Below, piece by piece: positions 44,101-53,188 of a stretch of 64,000 nt of DNA. The stretch is taken from NCBI GenBank assembly GCA_023436615.1, contig JAEZIO010000020.1, positions 1 through 64,000 on the forward strand, read 5' to 3'. The first letter of the stretch is position 1, and each line of letters begins with the position of its first letter. The stretch is from Pseudomonadota bacterium. GTDB taxonomy: Bacteria; Pseudomonadota; Alphaproteobacteria; Sphingomonadales; Sphingomonadaceae. The position numbers and the translations under genes are program-made. The notes under the pieces are model-generated. The model did not search any database and was not told where the DNA came from. It saw nothing but the letters and a program-made list of their open reading frames with translations.

Positions 44101-45114
44101 GTGCAACAAAACCGCGCTCCGCGCCCGCTGACGCTGTTCCTGGAGCTGGTGCGCATGCTCTCGAAGACGCAGCCGGAGCTCGCCGCCAAAGCGCTTGAAG
44201 GGCTGTCCCGCTATGAGGAAGCGCCGCGGGCGCGGCCGGGGCGACAGCGGCAGGCGCTCGCGCGGGTGCGCGGAGCTTCGCTTCGCGATTGCGGCGGCGC
44301 CGGAGCCCCGGTCGTGCTCTTGCCGTCGCTGATCAATCCGCCAGACGTGCTCGACCTCGACGAGCAGGTTTCGCTTGCCCAAGCGATCGCAGGCATGGGC
44401 AGGCACGCGCTGCTGCTCGACTGGGGCCGTGCACGCGAGCGTTCGCAGCTCGACCTCGGCGGCCATATCGAGGAGTTGCTTCTGCCACTGCTTCGCGAGG
44501 TCGGAGAGCCTGTCGCGCTGATCGGCTATTGCCTCGGCGGCACGATGGCGATCGCCGCCGCCAATCGTCTCCCTCTGGAGTGCCTCGTCACCCTTGCCGC
44601 ACCGTGGCGCTTCTCGGCTTATCCCGAAGGGGCCCGCGCCTCCTTGAAGCAGCTGTGGGAATCGTCGCGGACGACCGCAGAGCAGCTTGGCGCGTTGCCA
44701 ATGGAAGTGCTTCAGGCAGCATTCTGGTCGCTCGACCCGCGCAGCACGGTGGCGAAATTCGCTCGCTTCGCCGAGGTCGACGCCGACAGCACCGAGGCAC
44801 ACCGGTTCGTGACCCTCGAGGATTGGGCGAACGAGGGCGAGCCCCTGCCCTGCCCCGCCGCGCGCGAGCTGCTCGAGGACATGTTCGACCGTGACTTGCC
44901 CGGCAACGGCGAATGGCGCGTCGACGGCAAGGCGGTATCCGACACTCTTGACGTGCCGCTCGTCAACGTCACGGCCGCGAACGATCGAATAACTCCGGCG
45001 ACCGCGGCGCCCTCGGGTGAAACGCTCCATGTCGATGCCGGCCATGTCGGAATGATCGTCGGCTCTGCTCGCAAGCAGCTTCACGCAGTCCTTGCCGAAG
45101 TGCTTCGCCGATGA
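44101..45114 (+). CDS. PhaC-like alpha/beta hydrolase
   Basis: 337 residues from a GTG at 44101; an ATG at 44050 in the same frame would overlap the phaR start, so the true start is uncertain. Alpha/beta-hydrolase with the PHA-synthase-type nucleophile elbow [13 protein letters not shown] (Cys in place of Ser), [19 protein letters not shown] and [11 protein letters not shown]. Catalytic Asp and His are plausible in [11 protein letters not shown] and DAGHVGMI. Shorter than true PhaC (about 560 residues), so it is either a class III-like synthase or a related hydrolase. It ends directly at tRNA-Arg. Confidence 0.8.
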   Translation: MQQNRAPRPLTLFLELVRMLSKTQPELAAKALEGLSRYEEAPRARPGRQRQALARVRGASLRDCGGAGAPVVLLPSLINPPDVLDLDEQVSLAQAIAGMGRHALLLDWGRARERSQLDLGGHIEELLLPLLREVGEPVALIGYCLGGTMAIAAANRLPLECLVTLAAPWRFSAYPEGARASLKQLWESSRTTAEQLGALPMEVLQAAFWSLDPRSTVAKFARFAEVDADSTEAHRFVTLEDWANEGEPLPCPAARELLEDMFDRDLPGNGEWRVDGKAVSDTLDVPLVNVTAANDRITPATAAPSGETLHVDAGHVGMIVGSARKQLHAVLAEVLRR

Positions 45115-45191
45115 TGGCGCACCCAAGAGGATTCGAACCTCTGACCTCTGCCTTCGGAGGGCAGCGCTCTATCCAGCTGAGCTATGGGTGC
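45115..45191 (-). tRNA. tRNA-Arg (anticodon CCG)
   Basis: 77 nt with encoded CCA. Acceptor GCACCCA with TGGGTGC, D arm AGCTCAGCTGGATAGAGC, anticodon arm CTGCC-CTCCGAA-GGCAG (anticodon CCG) and T arm AGAGG-TTCGAAT-CCTCT. Its 3' end abuts the stop of the PhaC-like gene. Confidence 0.96.
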
Positions 45192-45252
45192 GTGGCGCTG
45201 CGACTTAGCGGCGGCGGTTGCATGCGACAAGGTGTGGGGCGATGAAACCGCG

Positions 45253-46380
45253 ATGCGCATCTCTCTCTTTCTTGCGGTTGCCGCTTTGGTGACGACCGCC
45301 GCGACCGCCGCTGACCGCCCTCGCGCACGCGAAGCGGGTATCGGCTTCGGGATCCTGCCGACCGGGCCGCTGAACGCGATCACCGACGTCGCCGGCGTAA
45401 AGGTCGGGCACGTGACGATCATCGAGGGTAAGGCGATCCGCACCGGTGTCACCGCGGTCCTTGCGCATGGCGGCAACCTCTACCAGGACAAGGTGCCGGC
45501 GGGCTTCGCGGTCGGCAACGGCTACGGCAAGTTCATGGGGTCGACGCAGATCGCGGAGCTTGGCGAGATCGAGACGCCGATCGTCCTCACCAACACGCTT
45601 AGCGTACCCGAAGCCGCGGCTGGAAACATCGAGTGGACGCTGCGGCAACCGGGGAACCGCGATGTCCGCTCGGTCAACGCCGTCGTCGGCGAGACCAATG
45701 ACGGCTTTCTGAACGACATTCGGGCGCGTCGCGTACGGCCGGCTGATGCGATCGCCGCAATCGAGTCGGCCAAGGCAGGGCCGGTCGACGAAGGGGCCGT
45801 CGGCGCTGGAACGGGAACGGTCGCCTTCGGCTGGAAAGGCGGCATCGGCACCAGCTCGCGCAAGCTGCCCGCGAAGCTCGGCGGCTGGACCGTCGGCGTG
45901 CTCGTGCAAACGAACTTCGGCGGTATCCTCGACGTCGCCGGCGTCCCAATCGGCCAGGAACTCGGCCAGTATTTCCTGAAGAACGAGCTTGCGGCCGGTT
46001 CTGCCGACGGCTCGGTGATCATTGTACTTGCAACCGATGCGCCCCTCTCCGACCGCAACCTCGAGCGTCTTGCTCGCCGCACGTTCCTCGGCATCGCGCG
46101 GACCGGCTCGCCGATGACGAACGGATCGGGCGACTACGCGCTCGCTTTTTCAACGAATGCCGATGTGCGCCGGACCGCCGAACGGCGAGCCAGGCCAAGC
46201 GGCATTGTCGACTTGCCAAACGAGCAGATGTCGCCGCTTTTCCAGGCGGCGGTGGAGGCGACCGAGGAAGCGGTCATCAACTCGCTTTTCGCCGCAACCA
46301 CGATGGAAGGAGCGCAGGGCGAGATCCGCGCACTGCCGGTCGGCGACGTCATCCGGCTCTACCGGCGGGCGCGCCGCTAG
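45253..46380 (+). CDS. P1-family peptidase (DmpA-like aminopeptidase), secreted
   Basis: 375 residues from the ATG at 45253, with a signal peptide (ISLFLAVAALVTTAATAAD). The DmpA/P1 fold is evident: ITDVAGVKVGHVTIIEGKAI, RTGVTAVLAHGGNLY, VLTNTLSVPEAAAGNIEWTL, VGETNDGFLNDIRAR, GAVGAGTGTVAFGWKGGIGT and NFGGILDVAGVPIG. Members self-cleave and act as N-terminal nucleophile hydrolases on L- or D-amino-acyl peptides. The nucleophile Ser could not be assigned by eye with certainty. Periplasmic. Confidence 0.88.
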   Translation: MRISLFLAVAALVTTAATAADRPRAREAGIGFGILPTGPLNAITDVAGVKVGHVTIIEGKAIRTGVTAVLAHGGNLYQDKVPAGFAVGNGYGKFMGSTQIAELGEIETPIVLTNTLSVPEAAAGNIEWTLRQPGNRDVRSVNAVVGETNDGFLNDIRARRVRPADAIAAIESAKAGPVDEGAVGAGTGTVAFGWKGGIGTSSRKLPAKLGGWTVGVLVQTNFGGILDVAGVPIGQELGQYFLKNELAAGSADGSVIIVLATDAPLSDRNLERLARRTFLGIARTGSPMTNGSGDYALAFSTNADVRRTAERRARPSGIVDLPNEQMSPLFQAAVEATEEAVINSLFAATTMEGAQGEIRALPVGDVIRLYRRARR

Positions 46381-46426
46381 CCCAACTTCGGGAACCCCCG
46401 GCTCCGGCCCGCCGTTCACGCGGCGC

Positions 46427-47209
46427 ATGGAACATCAGACGACGCTCGAAAAGACGCTGTACGCGCCGCCTCCGAAGCGCGAGGAATTCTACACGGAAGT
46501 CATCGAGCTTCTTGCCGCGTCGGAGATCCCGTTCCTGCTATCCGGGACCTACGCCCTCGCGGCCTACACGGGCATCGTCAGGCCGACCAAGGACGTGGAT
46601 GTCTTCACCACCGCCGGCGACTGCCTGAAGATCCTCGCCTACTTCAAGGAAAAGGGCTTCGACGTGGAGATCGTCGATGACCGCTGGCTGGCGCGGATCA
46701 CCAACGACGACATCTTCGTCGACGTCATCTTCAACATGCCGACCGCATCGACGCACGTCACCGAAGACTGGTTCGACAATTCGCCACGCGCGCAGCTTTT
46801 CGGGACCGAAGTGCACCTGGTGCCGCCGACCGAGTTCGTCTGGTCGAAGATGTTCGTTCAGGACCGTCACCGGTACGACGGCGCCGACGTCGCCCACATG
46901 ATCCTGAAGCGGCACGGGGAAATCGACTGGCGGCGGCTGCTGAATCATATGGAGCTTCACTGGGAGGTGCTGCTCATTCACCTGCTCAACTTCCGCTACA
47001 TCTATCCGAGCGAGCGGGATTCCGTCCCGCAATGGCTCCTCGACGAGCTGCTCGACCGCCTGCGCGTCCAGAACAGCATCCCGGCACCGGGAATGAAGGT
47101 GTGCCGCGGGCGCATCTTCTCGCCGCGCGATTACATGACCGACGTCAACGAGTGGGGATTCTCCGAGCCCGTCGGCAACCTCGAAGAACAATATCACGAG
47201 CCGCATTGA
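46427..47209 (+). CDS. Nucleotidyltransferase-like protein paired with a phosphoesterase
   Basis: 260 residues from the ATG at 46427. Pol-beta-type nucleotidyltransferase core: FLLSGTYALAAYTGIVRPTK and DVDVFTTAGDCLKILAYF; the Gly40-Thr41 motif and the Asp56/Asp58 pair match the metal site of the MNT/AbiEii-like group. The rest (FVDVIFNMPTASTHVTEDWF, DLAHMI-type region GADVAHMILKRHGEIDW) is helical. The stop overlaps the ATG of a metallophosphoesterase, so the two are translationally coupled. Acceptor of the nucleotide unknown; RNA, protein or small molecule are all possible. Confidence 0.72.
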   Translation: MEHQTTLEKTLYAPPPKREEFYTEVIELLAASEIPFLLSGTYALAAYTGIVRPTKDVDVFTTAGDCLKILAYFKEKGFDVEIVDDRWLARITNDDIFVDVIFNMPTASTHVTEDWFDNSPRAQLFGTEVHLVPPTEFVWSKMFVQDRHRYDGADVAHMILKRHGEIDWRRLLNHMELHWEVLLIHLLNFRYIYPSERDSVPQWLLDELLDRLRVQNSIPAPGMKVCRGRIFSPRDYMTDVNEWGFSEPVGNLEEQYHEPH

Positions 47210-47916
47210 TGAAGATTGCAGCGATCGGCGATCTCCACGTCACCGAAGACAGCGTTTCCCCTTACGCGCAGATGTTCGTGGAAATCTCCGATTCCGCGGA
47301 CGTGCTCCTGCTGTGCGGCGACCTCACGAATTTCGGCAAGGAACGCGAGGCCGAGATCCTCGCCGAGGACATCCGCAAATGCACGATCCCCGTGCTCGGC
47401 GTGCTCGGCAACCACGATTACGAATGCGGGATCCACGAGACGGTCGCGCACATTCTCCGCGATGCGGGAATGATCGTTCTCGACGAGCAAGCGCATGAAA
47501 TCGACGGCGTCGGCTTCGCCGGCGTCAAGGGCTTCATCGGCGGCTTCGGCCGCGGCGAGCTCGCGCCGTTCGGCGAGCCAGAGATCAAGGCGTTCGTCGA
47601 CATCGCGAACAACGAGGCGCGCAAGTTGGAGAACGGATTGCGCTCGCTTCGGACGGAGAAAGCCGTCGCTGTCCTGCACTATTCGCCGGTGGTCGACACG
47701 TTGGTGGGCGAGCCGATCGAGATCTTCCAGTACCTCGGCTCGCAGCGCCTCGCAGACGCGATCGACCGCTTCGACAACATCGCCTTCGTCGTCCACGGCC
47801 ACGCACATCACGGGACCTACGAAGGCAAGACGCTGCGCGGCACTCCCGTCTACAACGTTGCGCAATTCGTGCTGCGGGAAGCGGTGGGCAAGCCCTACAC
47901 CATCCTCGAAGCCTGA
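47209..47916 (+). CDS. Calcineurin-like metallophosphoesterase
   Basis: 235 residues. All five family motifs are visible: IAAIGDLHVTED (Asp8, His10), LLLCGDLTNFG, GVLGNHDYECG, VLHYSP and VVHGHAHHGTYEG. Cytosolic di-metal phosphatase or phosphodiesterase. Starts inside the stop of the nucleotidyltransferase gene (TGATG), so the two products are made together and might add and remove the same modification. The stop is adjacent to that of the convergent transporter gene (0 bp). Confidence 0.9.
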   Translation: MKIAAIGDLHVTEDSVSPYAQMFVEISDSADVLLLCGDLTNFGKEREAEILAEDIRKCTIPVLGVLGNHDYECGIHETVAHILRDAGMIVLDEQAHEIDGVGFAGVKGFIGGFGRGELAPFGEPEIKAFVDIANNEARKLENGLRSLRTEKAVAVLHYSPVVDTLVGEPIEIFQYLGSQRLADAIDRFDNIAFVVHGHAHHGTYEGKTLRGTPVYNVAQFVLREAVGKPYTILEA

Positions 47917-48978
47917 CTATTTCTTCCCTTCGCCGGGGATCGGCGTGGGCGTGTCCAGCGCTTCGCGGACGTACAGGCGCTTGATCAGCACATAGGTGAC
48001 GACGGTCAACGGCGCCGCGAAGAACACACCGACGATGCCGAACAGAAGCGCGAAGGCGAGCAGGGCGAACAGCAGCACCACCGCGGGCACCTCGACCGCA
48101 TATTGCTGGATGACGGGCTGGATCAGGTAGGCCTCGAAATGCTGCACGAAGACGTACATTCCAGCCGTCCACAACGCGAGCTCCGGGCTTTGGACGAGCG
48201 CGATCAAGATTCCCGGAACTGCCGAGAGGATCGGACCCGCAAACGGAATGAACTCGAAGAAACCTGCGAGGATTCCGAGGACCAGCCACGATTGCACGCC
48301 CAGCAGCCACAGGCCTGTGCCGGTCATCACGCCGATCACCACCATCGCCACGAGCTGCCCGCGCAGCCACAAGCGGAGCGCCTTTTCCGAATCGTCCATC
48401 GCTTCCGCAATGAGCGAGCGGCGATGTGCCGGGACGAGCTTGATCGCACCCGTTCGATAGAAGCGCGGCTCCGCGGCAAGGAATATGCCGCCGAAGAAGA
48501 CGATCAGGAGGTTGGCGAGACCGGTGCTCGCGGCGGAAAGCCAGCTGCTGAATCGCGAGACGAGCGCCCCGCCGTGACGGTGCAACTCGGCAAGCCAGCT
48601 CTGGAGCGGATGCGCGAGGCCCACTCCGGCAAGCCATTCATCGACAGTCGCCAGGGCCCGCGGCATCGTATCGGCAAGCGTTTCCGTCTGCGCCGCGATC
48701 TGCCTCCCGAGCATCCACGCGACCGCGCCAATGACTGCGAGGATCAGCAGCACGGCGATGAGCACGGCCAGTCCGTCCGGCACGCGGAGGCGATTGACGA
48801 ATGGGTCGGCGATCGTCCGGATTATCGTCGCCACGACGACCGCGCCGAACAGGAGCACGAGGACGGTTCGCAACTGCCACGCGAGGAAGGCGAGCACGAC
48901 GAGGCCGATGACGATCAACGCCCGCCGCACGAACTCCGCGTCGCCACTCCGCTTCCGTTCAGCCAATTCGCGCTCCAA
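47917..48978 (-). CDS. AI-2E family (PerM/TqsA) membrane protein
   Basis: 353 residues with about eight helices. Marks of the UPF0118/AI-2E family: RTVLVLLFGAVVVATIIRTI near the start, the amphipathic middle section (VDEWLAGVGLAHPLQSWLA), VIGVMTGTGLWLLGVQS, FFEFIPFAGPILSAVPGILI and YVFVQHFEAYLIQPVIQ. Some members export AI-2 or act as Na+/H+ antiporters; the substrate here is unknown. Divergent from the dioxygenase gene across a 109-bp gap with a perfect 14-bp palindrome. Confidence 0.88.
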   Translation of the reverse strand: MERELAERKRSGDAEFVRRALIVIGLVVLAFLAWQLRTVLVLLFGAVVVATIIRTIADPFVNRLRVPDGLAVLIAVLLILAVIGAVAWMLGRQIAAQTETLADTMPRALATVDEWLAGVGLAHPLQSWLAELHRHGGALVSRFSSWLSAASTGLANLLIVFFGGIFLAAEPRFYRTGAIKLVPAHRRSLIAEAMDDSEKALRLWLRGQLVAMVVIGVMTGTGLWLLGVQSWLVLGILAGFFEFIPFAGPILSAVPGILIALVQSPELALWTAGMYVFVQHFEAYLIQPVIQQYAVEVPAVVLLFALLAFALLFGIVGVFFAAPLTVVTYVLIKRLYVREALDTPTPIPGEGKK

Positions 48979-49020
48979 CCTCCGTCATCAACGACGATGA
49001 ATAGCGGCTGGATAGAAAAA

Positions 49021-49034
49021 CTGTTCCGGAACAG
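49021..49034. promoter_or_regulatory. Perfect 14-bp palindrome between divergent genes
   Basis: CTGTTCCGGAACAG lies 42 bp upstream of the AI-2E transporter start and 53 bp upstream of the dioxygenase start. A dyad in a shared divergent promoter region is a plausible operator. It does not fit the alphaproteobacterial LexA box (GAAC-N7-GAAC). Confidence 0.4.
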
Positions 49035-49087
49035 AAAGGATTACGCCGTGCGACCAATCGCGTCCTTCATGTGTTGGAGAGATTCGC

Positions 49088-49936
49088 ATGAGCAGAATGC
49101 CCGTCATCTTCATCGGCCACGGAAGCCCGATGAACACGCTTGAGCTGAACGGCTTCACGCGCGGCTGGCGCTCGGTCGGAAAGGCGCTGCCGCGTCCGCG
49201 CGCGATCGTCGTCGTGTCCGCCCACTGGTATTTCGGCGCGACGGCGGTGACGGCAATGGAACGGCCGCGGACGATCCACGATTTCTACGGCTTCCCGCGC
49301 GAGCTTTTCGCTTTCGATTATCCGGCTCCCGGATCGCCCGACGTCGCGCAGGAGGTCGTCGAAGCGGTGAAGCCGATCTGGTGCGGCCTCGACCGCGACC
49401 AATGGGGCCTCGACCACGGCACCTGGAGCGTCCTCGCGCACGTCTACCCGGACGCCGACATTCCCGTCATCCAGCTATCGATCAACGCGCTGAAGCCACT
49501 CGATTACCATGTCGAGCTCGGCCGCAAGCTCGCGCCGCTACGGGACCGGGACATCCTGATCCTCGCCAGCGGCAATGTCGTCCACAACCTTCGCCGCATC
49601 GAGTGGGACAAGCCCGACTCGGCGTTCGACTGGGCTGAGCGGTTCGACGATGCCGTGCAGGCCCAGCTTGGATCATCGCCCGGGGACATCCTTCGAACGA
49701 CCGAGCATCGCAATTACGATTTGGCCGTGCCGACGCCCGACCATTTCGTGCCGCTGCTTTACGTCGCGGGCGTCGCCGCCGAATCCGGCGAGGTGATGAA
49801 GCCGTTCCTCAAAGGCTATGCGATGGGGTCCCTGTCGATGACCTGCTACGGAGCCGGTGCCGACTTCGACTGCACTGTCGAAGAGGGCGCGGCCGACATC
49901 CCGGATCACCTTCCGGCCGATCAGACGAATATCTAG
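49088..49936 (+). CDS. YgiD-type extradiol (4,5-DOPA) dioxygenase
   Basis: 282 residues. LigB-type class III extradiol dioxygenase: VIFIGHGSPMN at the start (metal His11), IVVVSAHWYFG (second His site), DHGTWSVLAHVYPDADIPV, LILASGNVVHNLRRI and DHFVPLLYVAGVA. E. coli YgiD cleaves L-DOPA at 4,5. The natural substrate may be another catechol. A GGAGAG precedes the ATG. Its TAG shares a CTAG with the E2 gene on the other strand. Confidence 0.92.
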   Translation: MSRMPVIFIGHGSPMNTLELNGFTRGWRSVGKALPRPRAIVVVSAHWYFGATAVTAMERPRTIHDFYGFPRELFAFDYPAPGSPDVAQEVVEAVKPIWCGLDRDQWGLDHGTWSVLAHVYPDADIPVIQLSINALKPLDYHVELGRKLAPLRDRDILILASGNVVHNLRRIEWDKPDSAFDWAERFDDAVQAQLGSSPGDILRTTEHRNYDLAVPTPDHFVPLLYVAGVAAESGEVMKPFLKGYAMGSLSMTCYGAGADFDCTVEEGAADIPDHLPADQTNI

Positions 49937-51141
49937 GCGGCAGGCCAGCCTTCGATGATTTCGACGAAGCGCGTGAGCCAGGCGTTCGTCTGGTGCCCGT
50001 CGACGACGCGATGGTCGATCGTCAGCGTCACGTAAGCCATCGGCCGCACCAGGATCGCGTCTTCGCCCCCGAGCTCGCGGACCACTACGCGCTTTTCGAG
50101 CTTGCCGACGCCAAGGATCGCGGCCTGGCCCTGGTGCAGGATGATCGGTGCCGCGAGCAGCGAGCCGGAAACGCCGTGATTCGAAATCGTGAAGCTGCCG
50201 CCGGAGATGTCGGCTCCACTGAGTTGGTTGTCCCGCGCCCGGCGGGTCAGGTCGTCCAGCTTGGCGCCGATTTGCTCGAGGCTGAGGCTTCCCGCGTCCT
50301 TTACGACCGGAACGATCAGCCCCTTTTCGCCGAGCGCGGTACCGACGCCGATGTCGACGGTCGGCGAGATCGCGATGCGGTCGTCCTCCCAGCGGCCGTT
50401 TATCGCGGGCGCGACAGCCATCGCGTCGGCCGCCGCTTTGACGATGTAGGCGGTGTAGCTGAGCTTGACCCCGCGCGCGGCCATCGCGGCCTTGTGCGCC
50501 GCGACCGCTGAAAAATCCGCTTCGAACACTGCGGTGACGTGCGGCTGCTCGGCGACGGCCCGCGCCATGTTCTCCGCAATCTTCAGCCGCATCCGATCGT
50601 GCGGAATATCCTGCCCCGAGAATTGGCGCGGCTGCGCGTTCGGTGGCTCGCCGGTGCTGCTGACGGTCACGGCGGCAGCCGCACGGTCGACATCCTCACG
50701 GGTAACGCGGCCGCCCCTCCCCGTCCCCTCGATCCGAGACGGGTCGATCCCGTGCTGAAGGCATGCACGACGGACGGACGGAGACAGCCGAGACTCTGGC
50801 GACAGACCGGCCTCGTTCGCCCTGAGCGAAGTCGAAGGGCGTCCAGACTGTGCTTGCGCAGAACGCCCTTCGACTTCGGGCTTCGCACTGCGCTCAGGAC
50901 GACCGTCACTCTCGGAAGATATCCGTCCCAGCACCGCGCCCGGCAGCGCCTCGGCATCGGTGTCCAGCAAAATCTCGGAAAGCACCCCCGCGGCCGGCGC
51001 CGGCACTTCCTGTGTGACCTTGTCCGTCTCGAGCTCGACCAGCGGATCGTTCTCGGCGACTGTTTCACCGACGCGCTTTAGCCACGAGCGGACGACCGCT
51101 TTCGTCCCCTCCTGCTCGTCCGGAACGCGGATCTCGATCAA
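49933..51141 (-). CDS. Branched-chain-type 2-oxoacid dehydrogenase E2
   Basis: 402 residues from a TTG at 51141, one base after the E1 stop. Order: lipoyl domain with Lys41 in LVELETDKVTQEV, a linker (about 75-115), a peripheral-subunit-binding domain (LSPSVRRACLQHGIDPSRIE, GTGRGGRVTRED) and the catalytic domain with GGSFTISNHGVSGSLLAAPI and the active His in LTIDHRVVDGHQ. Transfers acyl groups to CoA. The linker contains a palindromic DNA element read in frame (residues about 82-107). E3 is not nearby, so a shared Lpd is expected. Confidence 0.9.
   Translation of the reverse strand: MIEIRVPDEQEGTKAVVRSWLKRVGETVAENDPLVELETDKVTQEVPAPAAGVLSEILLDTDAEALPGAVLGRISSESDGRPERSAKPEVEGRSAQAQSGRPSTSLRANEAGLSPESRLSPSVRRACLQHGIDPSRIEGTGRGGRVTREDVDRAAAAVTVSSTGEPPNAQPRQFSGQDIPHDRMRLKIAENMARAVAEQPHVTAVFEADFSAVAAHKAAMAARGVKLSYTAYIVKAAADAMAVAPAINGRWEDDRIAISPTVDIGVGTALGEKGLIVPVVKDAGSLSLEQIGAKLDDLTRRARDNQLSGADISGGSFTISNHGVSGSLLAAPIILHQGQAAILGVGKLEKRVVVRELGGEDAILVRPMAYVTLTIDHRVVDGHQTNAWLTRFVEIIEGWPAA
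50821..50898. repeat. Palindromic element inserted in frame in the E2 linker
   Basis: CCTGAGCGAAGTCGAAGGGCG-type left arm (50821-50841) and a right arm CGCCCTTCGACTTC plus CGCTCAGG (50864-50877 and 50891-50898) with a 13-bp interruption. The arms match a palindromic repeat (CTTCGACTTCGCTCAGG type) that I know as an intergenic repeat in sphingomonad genomes. Here it lies inside a gene and is open in the coding frame, adding about 26 residues rich in Arg/Ser/Glu. Confidence 0.7.
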
Positions 51142-51142
51142 T

Positions 51143-53188
51143 TCAAAACCCCACCAGACGATCGATCTCGGCACGGATGTCGGCCACTGAGGGGACCGCG
51201 CTCTCGAGCAGCTTGGGATGATGCGGGCTCGGGATGTCCGGCATCGTCACTCGCGCTACGGGCGCGTCCAGGTCGAGGAAGGCCTCATCGGCAACAACTG
51301 CCGCGATCTCGGCGCCAAATCCGCCGGTGCGCAGATCTTCGTGCACGATCAGGCATCGCCGAGTGCGGCGAACGCTTTCCAGCACGGTCTCGCGGTCCCA
51401 CGGCATCAGCGTCCTCAGGTCGATCACATCCGCGCTCACGTCTTCGGCGGCAGCCTCGCAACGCGGCACCATCGCGCCCCAGGTAACGATCGTGATCCTG
51501 TCGCCTTCGCGCGTTTTCTTCGCTCGCCCGAACGGCAGCACATAGCCGTCGCCCGGCCACGGGCGCCGCGCCCATGCCTCGTCGTACATCGCCCGATGCT
51601 CGAAGAAGATGACCGGGTCGTTGCCGCGAAGCGCCGTTCGGAGCAGGCCAACCGCGTCCTCCGCGTTGGACGGCACAGCGACCTTCCAGCCGGGGTTGTG
51701 CACGAACTCGACTTCGTTGGTCATCGAATGCCAGGGGTCGCCACATTTGAAGAAGCCGCCGGGGATGCGCAGCACCATCGGCGCGGCGAACCTGTTGTTC
51801 GTGCGCCAGCGCATCGTCCCGCAATCGTGGATCTGCTCGGTCGCCGGCTCCGAATATTTGCGGAACTGGATTTCGGGGACCGGCATCAACCCGGCGAGTG
51901 CCATGCCCACGGCGCGGCCGACGATTCCCTCCTCGTTCAGGCTCGTGTCGGAGACCCGTGCGGCGCCGAATTTTTCCTGAAGCCCAAGCGTCACCGCATG
52001 GACACCTCCCTTCGGGCCAACATCCTCCCCGAACAGAAGCACGCGCGGGTTCGCTTCGAGCTCCTGTTCCAGCGTCCGGCGAATTGCGGTGACCATGTTG
52101 ATGCGCTGGCCTTCGGGCTTCGCCTCGTCCGTTGTTCCGTCGAGGCCGAGGCCCGCGCGGCCACCGACCTGCTGTAGCTCCCCTTCGAAGAAGACGTTGC
52201 TCGTGACGCGCTGGGGATCCGAGATCCCGCGCGCCTGCGCTTCGGCGACTGCGGCAGCCACTTCGCCCGCGACCTCGCGTTCCATTGCCTCCCATTGGCG
52301 ATCCGAAATCCCGCTGTGGGAACGGAGCTTGGGAAGCGGATCGCGGGTCCATTCCGACGCGATTTCGTCCTCGCTCTTATAGGCCTGCGTGTCCTGCGCG
52401 CTGTGTCCTTCGAGCCGCGGAACGGTCAGGCGAAGCAGCACGGGAGACCGTTTTTCCCGGACATGGGCAACCGCGTCGGCGATCAGCTTCGCAGCCTGCT
52501 CCGGCTCGGTTCCGTCGCCGTTGAAGATGGTCAAGCCGCGAAAGCTGGCCAGGTTTGCGGCGATGTCCTTGCCCGGCGTCTGATATTCCGACGGAACCGA
52601 GATGCCGTAGCCGTTGTCCTCGATGTAAATAAGCAGCGGCAATTGTTGAGTCGTGGCAATTGTTAGCGCCGACCAAAATCCCCCGGTGGCAGCGCTCGCA
52701 TCGCCACCGAGGACCAGCGCGATCGCGTCGTCGGGCCCCTCCCCGAGGACGTCCTGCCGATACTTGATCGCCTGCGCCCAGCCCGCCGCGGGCGTATATT
52801 GCGCGCCCACGCCGCCGCACATCGGCAGCGCGTGGGCGCCGCCGGGGTTTGGATAGTTGAACACGACGCCGATGTCGCGGCCGTCCGAATAGCCGCCGGC
52901 GAGGCCCATCCCCGAACCGAGCGCGTCCGCAAGCTCGACGCCCAGGGCCAGCAGCAGCGGCCGCGACCGGTAGTAGCCACACGTCGCGTCGCCGTCCTTG
53001 AGCTGTAGCCCTAGCATCACCTGGGCCATGTCATGGCCGCGGGCCGAGAATTGGTAGAGGATCTTCTTTTGCGGAACGAGCTCCTGCTCCTCGATCCGGT
53101 CCATCTCGCGCGACGTCAGCACGAGCCGTGCAACCCGGCTCCAGTCGACCGCCGCGCCGGCAAATCGGGCCGCGTCGGCTTCAGCCAT
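51143..53188 (-). CDS. 2-oxoacid dehydrogenase E1, fused alpha-beta (branched-chain type)
   Basis: 681 residues. N-terminal alpha part (about 1-330) with the ThDP/Mg motif region LVLGGDASAATGGFWSALTI and ATTQQLPLLIYIEDNGYGIS; C-terminal beta part (about 345-681) starting NMVTAIRRTLEQELEANPRV, LFGEDVGPKGGVHAVTLGLQ, GFFKCGDPWHSMTNEVEF and LIVHEDLRTGGFGAEIAAVV. Fused E1 is typical of a subset of branched-chain dehydrogenases. Oxidatively decarboxylates 2-oxo acids; position among aromatic genes makes aryl-pyruvates possible substrates. ATG overlaps the aminotransferase stop by 8 bp. Confidence 0.9.
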   Translation of the reverse strand: MAEADAARFAGAAVDWSRVARLVLTSREMDRIEEQELVPQKKILYQFSARGHDMAQVMLGLQLKDGDATCGYYRSRPLLLALGVELADALGSGMGLAGGYSDGRDIGVVFNYPNPGGAHALPMCGGVGAQYTPAAGWAQAIKYRQDVLGEGPDDAIALVLGGDASAATGGFWSALTIATTQQLPLLIYIEDNGYGISVPSEYQTPGKDIAANLASFRGLTIFNGDGTEPEQAAKLIADAVAHVREKRSPVLLRLTVPRLEGHSAQDTQAYKSEDEIASEWTRDPLPKLRSHSGISDRQWEAMEREVAGEVAAAVAEAQARGISDPQRVTSNVFFEGELQQVGGRAGLGLDGTTDEAKPEGQRINMVTAIRRTLEQELEANPRVLLFGEDVGPKGGVHAVTLGLQEKFGAARVSDTSLNEEGIVGRAVGMALAGLMPVPEIQFRKYSEPATEQIHDCGTMRWRTNNRFAAPMVLRIPGGFFKCGDPWHSMTNEVEFVHNPGWKVAVPSNAEDAVGLLRTALRGNDPVIFFEHRAMYDEAWARRPWPGDGYVLPFGRAKKTREGDRITIVTWGAMVPRCEAAAEDVSADVIDLRTLMPWDRETVLESVRRTRRCLIVHEDLRTGGFGAEIAAVVADEAFLDLDAPVARVTMPDIPSPHHPKLLESAVPSVADIRAEIDRLVGF

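Noticed and set aside
46157..46426. Upstream extension of the nucleotidyltransferase frame into the P1 peptidase gene
   Set aside because: Overlaps the peptidase coding sequence and adds an Arg-rich shadow tail; the ATG at 46427 starts the conserved protein.
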